From Hyphomicrobium sp. (lineage in GTDB: Bacteria > Pseudomonadota > Alphaproteobacteria > Rhizobiales > Hyphomicrobiaceae), in contig NZ_JADZBI010000009.1 in the NCBI RefSeq assembly GCF_020852195.1, positions 1 through 33,800 on the forward strand: a stretch of DNA of 33,800 nucleotides, in the 5' to 3' direction. The notes beneath the pieces were generated by a model that made no database searches, was not told where the DNA came from, and worked only from the letters and a program-made list of their open reading frames with translations. Of the stretch, positions 1-8,106 are shown piece by piece (the first letter of the stretch is position 1; each line of letters starts with the position of its first letter). Both the position numbers and the translations under genes were made by a program.

Positions 1-2171
1 AGCGCATGCGTGCCGACCACGATGTCGATCATGCCGTTCTTGAGCCCTTCCTTGACCGCCGTGAGGTCCTTGGCCGCGACCAGCCGCGACGCCTGCGCCG
101 TCTTAATGGGCAGGCCCTGGAAGCGCTCGCTGACCGTGCGCGAATGCTGCCGCGCCAATAGCGTCGTCGGCACCACGATAGCGACCTGCAGCCCGTTCAT
201 GGCCGCAACATAGGCCGCGCGCAGCGCCACCTCCGTCTTGCCGAAGCCGACGTCGCCGCACACGAGGCGGTCCATGGGACGGCCCGACTGCAGGTCGGCC
301 AGCACCGCGTCGATGCTCGCCGCCTGGTCCTCGGTCTCCTCGTAGGGAAAGCGCGCGACGAACTCGTCGTAGCCCGCCGGCGGCGCAAGCACAGGCGCCT
401 CACGAAGCTGGCGCAGCGCCGCGATCTTGATCAACTCGCCGGCCATCTCGCGCAGGCGCTTCTTGAGCCGCGCCTTGCGCGACTGCCACGCCACGCCGCC
501 GAGCTTGTCGAGCTGCGTGTCGCCGTCATGAGAGCCGTAGCGCGACAGAAGCTCGATGTTCTCGACCGGGAGATACAGCGTATCGCCGCCCGCGTACTTC
601 AGCTCCAGGCAGTCGTGCGGCGCGCCGAGCGCCGTGATCGTCTTGAGCCCGTGGAAGCGGCCGATGCCGTGGTCCGCATGCACGACGAGATCGCCGACCG
701 AGAGGCTCGTCGCCTCGGTCAAGACATCGGCTGCGCGCTTCGCCTTGCGCCGCGGCCGCACGAGCCGGTCGCCGAGGATGTCCTGCTCGGCGACGACGGC
801 CAGCTCGGGCGTCTCGAAACCCTGCTCAAGGCCGAGCACGGCGAGCGCCGTCACGCCGGGCTCGAGCGCCAGCGCCTCGACATAACCCTCGACCTTGGCC
901 TGCGCCTTGAGCCCGTGGTCGGCGAGCAGCGAGGCAAGCCGCTCGCGCGCGCCGGGCGTCCACGCCGCGACGATGGCGCGCCGCTGCGACGCCTGGATCT
1001 GCTTGATATGCCCCACGACGGCGTCGAACACGTTCGCATCTGGGTTCTGCCGCTCCGGCGCGAACGAGCGCCCCATACGGCCGCGCCAGGGCCGCACACC
1101 CGCTCCGTCCGCCACCTCGAACGGCGTCAGCCGCACGACCTTTCGCGACGCCAGCGCCCGTCCCCACTCCGCAGCGTCGAGGAACATCATGTCCGGCGGC
1201 ACCGGCTTGTACGGCGGCGCGCCGAAGCGCTCGGCCTCGAGCCCTTCCGTGCGCGCGAGATAGTGCTCGTTGACCTGGTCGAAGCGATGCATGACCGCGT
1301 CGTCCACGAGATGATCGAAACTGATCGCCGCGTCGCCCGTGTAGTCGAGCAGCGTCTCGAGCCCATCGTGGAACAGCGGCAGCCAGTGCTCCTGGCCCGC
1401 GTAGCGCCGGCCCGCGCTGACCGCCTCGTAGAGCGGATCGTTACCGGTCGCGCCGCCGACCAGCTCGACGTAGCGCGCACGGAACAGCGCCGTCGCCGCC
1501 TCCCCGAACGCCACCTCCGACACCGGCATCAGCACCAGCTTCCTGAGCGGCTTCGCCGTGCGCTGCGTCTCGGCGTCGAACGCCTTGATGCTCTCTAGCG
1601 TGTCGCCGAAAAAATCGAGCCGCACCGGGTTCTGCCGCCCGGGCGGAAAGAGATCGACGATGCCGCCGCGCACCGCGAACTCGCCGGGCTCCATCACGGT
1701 CCCAGTGCGCGTATAGCCCGCCAGCGACAAACGCTGAACGAGCCGGTTGAGGTCGACCCGCTGCCCCGGCGCGATGCTCTTCATGGCGCTGCGGATGAAG
1801 CTTCGCGACGGCACCCGCTGCAGGATGGCATTGACGGTCGTGAGCACGATCACCGGCTCGCTGCGGCTCGCAAGCGCCAGCCGCGCGAGCGTCGTGATGC
1901 GCCGCGCGACGATCTCGGCGTTGGGGCTCACACGGTCGTACGGCACCGTATCCCAGGCCGGAAACGGCACGACGCGCACTTTCGGCGCGAAGAAGCGGAG
2001 CTGGCCCTCGAGCGCCTCCAGTCTCCGGTCGTCCCGCGCGATATGCACGATGAGGCCCTGGCGCGCGCCGTCCGCCGCATCCTCGACGAGGCGTGCGAGC
2101 ACGAGCGCGTCGAGCCCTTCTGGCACGCCCGTGAAGGTCAGATCCGCCCGCTCGCTCATGACCTCAGTCAT
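1..2171 (-). CDS. mfd: Transcription-repair coupling factor Mfd (N-terminal part, cut by window start)
   Basis: Mfd is a DNA translocase that removes RNA polymerase stalled at lesions and recruits UvrA for transcription-coupled repair. About 720 codons are visible and the C-terminal third lies outside the window. Reading from the start there is a UvrB-like N-terminal region, the polymerase-interaction segment with DHGIGRF and the YLPVENIELLSRYG stretch, then the helicase Walker A motif GDVGFGKTEVA near residue 640. The frame runs off the edge inside the VVGTHAL motif. Two in-frame ATGs compete for the start, 2171 and 2159. I prefer 2171 because the GAGG before the second lies too close to it to serve as a ribosome site, but neither site is strong. 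It lies downstream of sdhE on the same strand, with a palindromic repeat pair in the gap. The sdhE-mfd order beside a divergent recG is usual in this group. Confidence 0.95.
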   Translation of the reverse strand, partial: MTEVMSERADLTFTGVPEGLDALVLARLVEDAADGARQGLIVHIARDDRRLEALEGQLRFFAPKVRVVPFPAWDTVPYDRVSPNAEIVARRITTLARLALASRSEPVIVLTTVNAILQRVPSRSFIRSAMKSIAPGQRVDLNRLVQRLSLAGYTRTGTVMEPGEFAVRGGIVDLFPPGRQNPVRLDFFGDTLESIKAFDAETQRTAKPLRKLVLMPVSEVAFGEAATALFRARYVELVGGATGNDPLYEAVSAGRRYAGQEHWLPLFHDGLETLLDYTGDAAISFDHLVDDAVMHRFDQVNEHYLARTEGLEAERFGAPPYKPVPPDMMFLDAAEWGRALASRKVVRLTPFEVADGAGVRPWRGRMGRSFAPERQNPDANVFDAVVGHIKQIQASQRRAIVAAWTPGARERLASLLADHGLKAQAKVEGYVEALALEPGVTALAVLGLEQGFETPELAVVAEQDILGDRLVRPRRKAKRAADVLTEATSLSVGDLVVHADHGIGRFHGLKTITALGAPHDCLELKYAGGDTLYLPVENIELLSRYGSHDGDTQLDKLGGVAWQSRKARLKKRLREMAGELIKIAALRQLREAPVLAPPAGYDEFVARFPYEETEDQAASIDAVLADLQSGRPMDRLVCGDVGFGKTEVALRAAYVAAMNGLQVAIVVPTTLLARQHSRTVSERFQGLPIKTAQASRLVAAKDLTAVKEGLKNGMIDIVVGTHA

Positions 2172-2205
2172 ATCCCACAAATTCCATATCGACGTGTCCG
2201 TGGCC

Positions 2206-2316
2206 CCTGGGTCCCGGCTCTGCGCGGCTTGGCCGGGATGACAGGACCGGCCGCATGTTCAACGTGTCATCCCGGAAAGGCGAAGGCGCAAGCCGGAGCC
2301 TTATCCGGGACCCGGG
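2206..2316. repeat. Pair of inverted palindromic repeat units between sdhE and mfd
   Basis: Two units face each other. One runs 2206-2243, from CCTGGGTCCCGG to GGGATGACA. The other runs 2265-2316, from TGTCATCCCGG to CCGGGACCCGGGG. The ends match the palindrome family seen elsewhere in this window, and the centres differ in sequence and length. They occupy most of the gap between sdhE and mfd. The transcript could fold into a strong structure here, but there is no T-run to suggest a classical terminator. Confidence 0.7.
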
Positions 2317-2345
2317 GCGTACGCACACCGCTCCCGAGCGGCACA

Positions 2346-2609
2346 TCACGCGAGCCCATGGAATCTGCGGATCTCCGCCACCACGTCCGCGAACTCCCCC
2401 TCCGCATCGGCCGACGGCACTAGCAGCCAGGACTGGATCTCGGGATCGGTGATCGCGAGGAACCGCTCGAAGCGGTCGAGATCGGCCTCCGTCATGGCCG
2501 AAAGGCGCGCCTCCGCGTAGCGCCCGACCAGAAGATCGAGTTCCTTCGTCCCCCGATGCCCCGCGCGCCACGCCGCGCGCCGGCGCCGGACCTCGATATC
2601 CTCGCTCAT
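2346..2609 (-). CDS. sdhE: Succinate dehydrogenase flavinylation factor SdhE (DUF339/CptB family)
   Basis: The predicted protein is 87 residues, the normal size for this small helical family. It carries the family signature RGTKELD (RGxxE) near residue 20. In characterised members this motif is needed for covalent attachment of FAD to the flavoprotein subunit of succinate dehydrogenase, in the cytoplasm. A longer reading from 2654 would add 15 residues. I chose the internal ATG at 2609 because the family begins just before the basic stretch that follows it (SEDIEVRRRRAAW). It is divergent from recG and precedes mfd on the minus strand. A promoter candidate lies about 55 bases upstream. Confidence 0.9.
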   Translation of the reverse strand: MSEDIEVRRRRAAWRAGHRGTKELDLLVGRYAEARLSAMTEADLDRFERFLAITDPEIQSWLLVPSADAEGEFADVVAEIRRFHGLA

Positions 2610-2668
2610 GACCAGAAAACCGGTGCGGAATGGCCGGGCCGCGCTTTGCTTCACCCGTGATGGGATGT

Positions 2669-2697
2669 CATATAACGCCCTCTCCGGGGCCTGTCAG
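2669..2697 (-). promoter_or_regulatory. Candidate sigma-70 promoter for sdhE-mfd, overlapping one for recG
   Basis: On the minus strand, CTGACA (2692-2697) is followed after 16 bases by TTATAT (2670-2675). That would give a leader of roughly 55 bases before sdhE. On the plus strand, TTGCTT (2646-2651) with a 17-base spacer leads to CATATA (2669-2674), which could drive recG. The two -10 boxes overlap, so the genes may be read from face-to-face promoters. The assignment rests on motif matching only. Confidence 0.4.
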
Positions 2698-2777
2698 CCC
2701 ATGCGGACGGCCGCGGCCGATCCGCATCGCCGCAGGCCGGTTTTCAGACGCGTCCCAATCAGCACCCGCCGGACCAT

Positions 2778-4889
2778 ATGCGGCCCAACGAGCTATCACC
2801 CCTGTTCGCGTCGGCCGATGTCCTGAAGGGCGTCGGCCCGCACATCGTGACGCTGCTCAAGAAGGCGCTCCACCTGCCGCCGGGCGTCACCCAGCCGCGC
2901 ATCATCGACCTCCTCTGGCACCTGCCGACGGGCGTCATCGACCGACGCGCCGAGCCCACTGTGGCCGCCGCCATCCCGGGCACCATCGCCACCCTCAAGG
3001 TGCGCATCCTGAAGCATCGCCCGCCGCCGCGCGGCAACACCAAGGCCCCCTACAAGGTCGCCACCGAGGACGAGACCGGCCGCCTCGACCTCGTCTTCTT
3101 CCGCGCCGAGCGCTCGTTCGTCGAGCGCCAGCTCCCCGTGGGCGAGGAACGCTACGTCTCGGGCCGCATCGAGCGCTACGGCGAGACGCTGCAGATGGCG
3201 CACCCGGACTATATCGTCGCCCCCGAGGCGCGGGGAGATCTTCCGCTGCTGGAGCCCGTCTATCCGCTGACCGGCGGGCTTTCGGGCAAGGTGCTGCTCA
3301 AAGCCGAGCGGCAGGCGCTCGAGCGCGTGCCGGCGCTGGCCGAATGGCAAGAGCCCGCCTGGCTGAAGCAGCGGGGCTGGCCGTCGTTCGACGAGGCGCT
3401 GCGGCGCCTGCACCATCCCGACGACGCAGCTGACGTCTCCGCCGGCAGCACACCGCTGCAGCGCCTCGCCTACGACGAACTGCTCGCCAACCAGCTCGCC
3501 CTCGGCATCGTGCGCGAAAGTTTCAAGGCCCAGCGCGGCCGCCCCGTTAAGGGTGACGGCCGCCTGCGCGAGCGCATCGTCGCCGCGCTGCCCTTCAAGC
3601 TGACCAATTCCCAGCGCACGGCTCTCGCCGAGATCGAGACCGACATGGGCGCCCCGCGCCGCATGCTGCGCCTGCTGCAGGGCGACGTCGGCTCCGGCAA
3701 GACGGTCGTCGCCCTGCTCGCCATGACGACCGCTGTCGAGGCCGGCGCCCAGGCGGCGCTGATGGCGCCGACGGAAGTGCTCGCCCGCCAGCATGCCGAG
3801 ACCGTCGCGCCGCTGGCCAACGCCGCCGGCCTCACCATGGGCCTCCTTACCGGCCGCGAGAAAGGCCGCGCCCGCGACGAGATCCTGGCCCGGCTCGCCT
3901 CGGGCGAGATCGACATCCTGATCGGCACGCATGCGCTGTTCCAGGAGGACGTGGTCTTCCGCGACCTCGCCTTCGCCGTCATCGACGAGCAGCACCGCTT
4001 CGGCGTACACCAGCGCCTCGCCTTGCAGAGCAAGGGCAACGGCGGCGCCAACATGCTTGTGATGACGGCAACGCCGATCCCACGCACCCTACTCATGACG
4101 CACTACGGCGACCTCGAGGTCTCGCGCCTGACCGAGAAGCCCGCCGGCCGCAAGCCCATCATCACCAGGCAGATCTCGACCAACCTCATCGAAAAGCTGA
4201 TCGCCCGCGTCAAGGCGCAGCTCGCCGAGGGCGCGCAGGTCTACTGGGTCTGCCCGCTGATCGAGAGCTCGGACGTCTCCGATCTCGCCGCTGCCGAGGA
4301 GCGCCACGCCCACCTGACGCAGGTTCTGGGCGGCGGTGTCGGCCTGTTGCACGGCGGTATGAACGCCACCGCCAAGGACGCCACCATGGCCGCCTTCGCC
4401 GACGGCAACCTGAAGGTGCTGGTCGCCACCACGGTAATCGAGGTCGGCGTCAACGTACCGAACGCCAACATCATGGTCATCGAGCACGCCGAGCGCTTCG
4501 GCCTCGCCCAGCTCCACCAGTTGCGCGGACGTGTCGGCCGCGGCAGCCGCGAGAGCTACTGCATGCTGCTCTACCAAGAGCCGCTGACCAGGACCGCCCA
4601 GGAGCGCCTTGCCATGATGGAAAGTACGGAAGACGGCTTCCTCATCGCCGAGAAGGACCTCAAGCTGCGCGGCGGCGGCGAGGTTCTGGGCGCGCGCCAG
4701 AGCGGCGAGGCCGAGTTCCGCGTCGCGGGCGCGGCGGGCTATGCGGAGCTGCTGCAGGCCGCCCACGACGACGCGCGCATGATCCTGGCCTCCGACCCGC
4801 ACCTCACCACGACGCGCGGCGAGGCGCTACGCCGCCTGCTCTACATCTTCGAGTGCGACGAGGCCATCCGCCTCTTCCGCGCCGCCTGA
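2778..4889 (+). CDS. recG: ATP-dependent DNA helicase RecG
   Basis: RecG is a double-stranded DNA translocase that remodels stalled replication forks and Holliday junctions. The 703-residue protein matches the family length of about 690. An N-terminal helix-hairpin and OB-fold wedge region (LKGVGPHIVTLL near residue 20, then the segment around residues 60-150) precedes the helicase core. The core has Walker A GDVGSGKT near residue 310, the DEQHRFG box, TATPIPRTL, and the late motif QLRGRVGRGS. The start ATG at 2778 fits the family N-terminus. The gene is divergent from sdhE and mfd, which is a conserved arrangement in Hyphomicrobiales. It converges on the aldoxime dehydratase gene across a 179-base space holding a palindrome pair. 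Confidence 0.97.
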   Translation: MRPNELSPLFASADVLKGVGPHIVTLLKKALHLPPGVTQPRIIDLLWHLPTGVIDRRAEPTVAAAIPGTIATLKVRILKHRPPPRGNTKAPYKVATEDETGRLDLVFFRAERSFVERQLPVGEERYVSGRIERYGETLQMAHPDYIVAPEARGDLPLLEPVYPLTGGLSGKVLLKAERQALERVPALAEWQEPAWLKQRGWPSFDEALRRLHHPDDAADVSAGSTPLQRLAYDELLANQLALGIVRESFKAQRGRPVKGDGRLRERIVAALPFKLTNSQRTALAEIETDMGAPRRMLRLLQGDVGSGKTVVALLAMTTAVEAGAQAALMAPTEVLARQHAETVAPLANAAGLTMGLLTGREKGRARDEILARLASGEIDILIGTHALFQEDVVFRDLAFAVIDEQHRFGVHQRLALQSKGNGGANMLVMTATPIPRTLLMTHYGDLEVSRLTEKPAGRKPIITRQISTNLIEKLIARVKAQLAEGAQVYWVCPLIESSDVSDLAAAEERHAHLTQVLGGGVGLLHGGMNATAKDATMAAFADGNLKVLVATTVIEVGVNVPNANIMVIEHAERFGLAQLHQLRGRVGRGSRESYCMLLYQEPLTRTAQERLAMMESTEDGFLIAEKDLKLRGGGEVLGARQSGEAEFRVAGAAGYAELLQAAHDDARMILASDPHLTTTRGEALRRLLYIFECDEAIRLFRAA

Positions 4890-4903
4890 CCTGATGCGGA
4901 AAT

Positions 4904-5000
4904 GTGTCTAGACCCCGACCTCCGCCGGGATGACGGAGGAATTGAGCCGGCGGCGCCCCCAACTCCAACGTGATGCCGGCGGAGGCCAGAATCCAGACAC
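4904..5000. repeat. Inverted pair of palindromic repeat units in a convergent gap
   Basis: The unit at 4904-4935 (GTGTCTAGACCCCGACC through CCGGGATGACG) is mirrored by 4969-5000 (CGTGATGCCGG through CCAGACAC). Both resemble the unit at 18469-18500. The pair lies between the convergent ends of recG and the aldoxime dehydratase gene. It may act as a bidirectional transcription end or mRNA-stabilising structure, which is inference. The rest of the gap shows no gene. Confidence 0.7.
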
Positions 5001-5068
5001 GCGAGAAACGGGCAAAAAGAGCTCCGTCCATCACCGCGGCATACGTTACGTGCGCGCCACCACATCGC

Positions 5069-6103
5069 TCAAGCGTTGTGCATCAGCCCCGTGCCGGGAT
5101 GGCAGTTGATGTACTCGTATGTCTGCGCCGCCGCATCGAGCACCGACACCTCATGATAGAGCCGCAGACTCGGCACGTTCTGCGCAAGCTCGACGAACGT
5201 CATGAAGATCTTGAGGTGCGTCGGATGCGACTCCGCCCAGCGCTCCATGTCGGCGAGCGAGCGCCAGTGGCTGACGCCGAAGCTCTTGTCGATAGGCCGT
5301 CCTTCCGCATCGGTGATCTCGACATACCGGTTGCTGTAGCAGCCGATGGCCTGACCCTGATCGCGCAGGAATTCCATGCCGGCCCGCAGCGTCGGCTCGA
5401 TCTCGTCGAGGTAGACGCGCCGCTCCTCATCTGCGGTATCCGTCCAGTCCTGGCCCGAGCGAATGACAGCGACATTCTTGTGTCCGGACACGACGATGCG
5501 GCCTTCCGACGGCTTCTGCCGAGCAAGCGCACCGGACGGACTCATGGCATCCGTCTGCGACAGCGGGATCCGGTCCCGCATCGAGCCCCAGTAGCCGTGC
5601 TCCTGGATCACGTCGCTCATGCCACCCATGACCACGCCGACGCCCTCCAGGTGATCCGGCGTACTGTAGGCAGTCTCGAACTGCTCGATACGCGGCTTCA
5701 GAACTTCGCGAAAATACCCGACTCCGTCCTTGAGCCTGTCGTCCGACTGCCACCAGCCCGTCACGTCGCGCCTTGCCTGCCAGCGGTCGAACGCCTCCGG
5801 TGCACTCCAATAAACGATGGCGAGGCGATGATACGCGCCGGCGCCGTCGACAAAGCGCGCATAGTCGACATGGTTGGGCCCATCGGCCCCATCGAAAAGC
5901 GATCGCATGTCGTTGAAGGCCGCATCCGCGCGCGGATTTCCGCCCTCGTTCGCGCTCTGCACGCCGAAATAGCCCATGACGACCTGCGACACGGTCTCCG
6001 CCGTTCGCGCCGACCACGCGGGGTAAAGCGGCGCATAGTCGTCGTCGATGCGCCGCGTACGCGTGCGCGGGCACACCAAGTGCCTGGCGATTGATGATTC
6101 CAT
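5069..6103 (-). CDS. oxd: Haem-containing aldoxime dehydratase (Oxd family)
   Basis: This enzyme family dehydrates aldoximes to nitriles using haem b, in the cytoplasm. It is the first step of the aldoxime-nitrile pathway. The 344-residue protein closely follows OxdRE and OxdA (about 352 residues) as I recall them. The start segment MESSIARHLVCPRT, GYWGSMRDR with the catalytic arginine, IRSGQDW with the catalytic serine, ESHPTHLKIF with the proximal haem histidine (residue 296), LRLYHEVSV with the distal catalytic histidine (residue 317), and YINCHP near the end are all present. The ATG at 6103 was chosen over the upstream one at 6127 because a GGGAGGAG ribosome site sits 7 bases before it. 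An AraC-family regulator gene lies 149 bases upstream, as seen beside several known oxd genes. No nitrilase, nitrile hydratase or amidase is in the window. Confidence 0.92.
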   Translation of the reverse strand: MESSIARHLVCPRTRTRRIDDDYAPLYPAWSARTAETVSQVVMGYFGVQSANEGGNPRADAAFNDMRSLFDGADGPNHVDYARFVDGAGAYHRLAIVYWSAPEAFDRWQARRDVTGWWQSDDRLKDGVGYFREVLKPRIEQFETAYSTPDHLEGVGVVMGGMSDVIQEHGYWGSMRDRIPLSQTDAMSPSGALARQKPSEGRIVVSGHKNVAVIRSGQDWTDTADEERRVYLDEIEPTLRAGMEFLRDQGQAIGCYSNRYVEITDAEGRPIDKSFGVSHWRSLADMERWAESHPTHLKIFMTFVELAQNVPSLRLYHEVSVLDAAAQTYEYINCHPGTGLMHNA

Positions 6104-6252
6104 AAATGCTCCTCCCGAGAGCCGCACCGTGCCTCTTGATTGGGCTTTTGTACCTGCGGCGGGAGGAAGAATAACCCGGTGCGTTACCGGACGATTTTCA
6201 CCGTCTGCGCGACTCTATTCCGATCCTGTGAAAGTACGGGAATCAAGCGCCG

Positions 6253-7170
6253 TTAGTCGCGCTCCGGCAGCAGGCGAGGATTTGCCTGAGCCCGGAACTC
6301 GCCGGGCGTCACGCCAACGGCCCTGTGGAACGCACGCGTGAAGTTGGACTGCGAGGAGAAGCCGCTCGTATGCGCAATCTCGGCCAGCGAGAGCACGCCG
6401 CCCGCAAGCAGTTGCTGCGCCCGGGCCAGCCGCTGCCCGGCCACGAACGCGTGCGGGCTCTGCCCGGTGGCTGTCTTGAAGCTTTTCGCGAAGTGCGCCG
6501 GGCTCATGCAGGCGACGCTGGCGAGATCCGAAACCCCGAAAGCCTGATCGATATGCGCGTCGATATAGGCCATCACGCGTAGAAGGCGGCGCCGATCAAG
6601 CGGCCGCTCCCGTGACGCCGGCAACCGCATGCGAACGTCCGTCGCGCTGTACGTCCGGACGAGGTAGGCGGAGAGCACGGTGCCGAGAGCTTCCATCAGC
6701 AGCCGCCCCGCCGACGTCTCGGCCGTCAGCTCGCGATGAACCTGCTGCGCGATCTCCACGACAAGCGCATCCTGGGCGACCGCCTCGTAGCGCAGCTCGA
6801 CGCGGGCGGGATCGAGGTCGAGATCGTTGAGCAGCGTCTCAGTCAGGGCTTGGCCCGGCAGAAAGATGTGGAGGCACTCGTCGGCACCAGAGTGCGCATT
6901 GACATACTCTTCCTCGATGCCGGCGGGGCAGAGCCACATCGTGCCGGGGCGTGCGTGCGTCCGTTGCCACATGCCGGCCCCCTGCCGCTCGACAAGCGTC
7001 TGGCCTCTGAGCAGCACGGCCACCTCGGTGTCGCGCGGTAGGATGGACGGTAGCTCGCCTGCGGCATGGCACCAGCGCTCGGCGAGCATGTTGCCCCAGC
7101 GCCGGCCCACCGAGCTACTGAGCATGTGGCTGTGCACATATTTGTCCGCGGAATGGCCCGTCACCGTCAT
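6253..7170 (-). CDS. AraC/XylS-family transcriptional regulator, probably controlling oxd
   Basis: The 305-residue protein has an N-terminal ligand-sensing region of the AraC_binding type (about residues 1-180) and a C-terminal pair of helix-turn-helix motifs. The first contains FGVSDLASVACMSPAHFAKSF. The second contains LAEIAHTSGFSSQSNFTRAF followed by VGVTPGEFR, the standard AraC signature. The frame is open further upstream, but the ATG at 7170 has a strong GGAGGAGG site just before it, so I start there. It begins 32 bases after the DUF502 gene and could be read through from it. Its own target is most simply the 149-base gap before the aldoxime dehydratase gene. The inducer is unknown; an aldoxime or nitrile is an inference from the neighbour. 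Confidence 0.9.
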   Translation of the reverse strand: MTVTGHSADKYVHSHMLSSSVGRRWGNMLAERWCHAAGELPSILPRDTEVAVLLRGQTLVERQGAGMWQRTHARPGTMWLCPAGIEEEYVNAHSGADECLHIFLPGQALTETLLNDLDLDPARVELRYEAVAQDALVVEIAQQVHRELTAETSAGRLLMEALGTVLSAYLVRTYSATDVRMRLPASRERPLDRRRLLRVMAYIDAHIDQAFGVSDLASVACMSPAHFAKSFKTATGQSPHAFVAGQRLARAQQLLAGGVLSLAEIAHTSGFSSQSNFTRAFHRAVGVTPGEFRAQANPRLLPERD

Positions 7171-7202
7171 GGCTCGCCTCCTCCACGCGGCTACGCTGTC
7201 GC

Positions 7203-8018
7203 CTACGTCGTCCCGCCCGGCGGAGTCAGCGGCGGCCGCTTGCTCTCCGTGCGCACCGCCCGCTCGGCGAGCTGCCTGAGGCGCGCCTCGTAGTCCGGCA
7301 CCACCATGCCGGCCGACATGATAATCTTCGCCGCGTCCTCGACGCTCATCTTGAGGAACGTCACGTCGCGGCGCGGCACGAAGCAGACGAAGCCGGTCGG
7401 CGGCACGACACCCGTCGGCATGAAGACGGTGACCAGATCCTGCTCGCCGCCGGGCTGCGTGACCGAGATCTCGCCGCTGGTCTCGCCGGTCACGAGAACG
7501 ATCGACCATAGCCCCTTGGACGGGAACTCGATCATCCCGACTTTCTGAAATCCCTGCTGCTTGCCGCTGGCCGTTGCCGCGACCAGCGACTCGAAGAACT
7601 GCTTGAGCGCCCGGTAGACGTTGCGCACGACAGGCATGCGGTCGAGCGCCATCTCGCCGAACGAGATCAGCGAGCGCCCGAGCAGGTTGGCAGCGAGCGC
7701 GCCGGTGAGCGTCAGGAACAGGATGCCGAACAAGAGCCCGATGCCCGGCACCGCGAACGGCAGGTAGGTGTCGGGCAGATAGACGGCCGGCACGAACGGC
7801 TTCAGCCACGCGTCGGTGACGTTGATCACCCACCAGATGATGTAGATGGTGAGCGTCACCGGCCCGACGATGATCAGGCCCGTCAGGAAGTAGTTGCGCA
7901 GCCGCGCACCGATCCTGAGCGGTGCGCCGTCGTCGGTGGCCAAACGCTGCAGGCCGGCCGAAAGGCCGCCGTCGTCACCGGTCTTGGGCTCGGTGTTGCC
8001 GGGAGGAATATCGGTCAT
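7203..8018 (-). CDS. DUF502 family inner-membrane protein
   Basis: The 271-residue protein has two strongly hydrophobic segments near the N-terminus: NYFLTGLIIVGPVTLTIYII at about residues 42-65, and a stretch from LPFAVPGIG to ANLLG at about 86-113. These precede a soluble C-terminal region containing MPVVRNVYRALKQ, GKQQGFQKV and VFMPTGVVPPTGF, the usual DUF502 blocks. The family's function is not established. It is widespread in alphaproteobacteria, where it is often found close to recG. Here the regulator and aldoxime dehydratase genes separate the two. The tail (TESKRPPLTPPGG) is a low-complexity extension. There is no strong ribosome site at the ATG. Confidence 0.88.
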   Translation of the reverse strand: MTDIPPGNTEPKTGDDGGLSAGLQRLATDDGAPLRIGARLRNYFLTGLIIVGPVTLTIYIIWWVINVTDAWLKPFVPAVYLPDTYLPFAVPGIGLLFGILFLTLTGALAANLLGRSLISFGEMALDRMPVVRNVYRALKQFFESLVAATASGKQQGFQKVGMIEFPSKGLWSIVLVTGETSGEISVTQPGGEQDLVTVFMPTGVVPPTGFVCFVPRRDVTFLKMSVEDAAKIIMSAGMVVPDYEARLRQLAERAVRTESKRPPLTPPGGTT

Positions 8019-8106
8019 TGCGCGGCTATCGTGGGGCTCCCGCTGCCCCCCGTCAACTCCCGGCCCCGCGGCAGGCTAGGGACGCGACGCTCCCGCGCCG
8101 CCTCCG

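Noticed and set aside
4970-6094. A 374-codon plus-strand frame over the aldoxime dehydratase
   Set aside because: It is antisense to a gene with all catalytic residues, and its start lies inside the palindromic repeat.
7171-7833. N-terminal extension of the AraC regulator frame across DUF502
   Set aside because: The extension overlaps the DUF502 coding sequence in another frame and has no regulator homology. The ATG at 7170 has a strong ribosome site.
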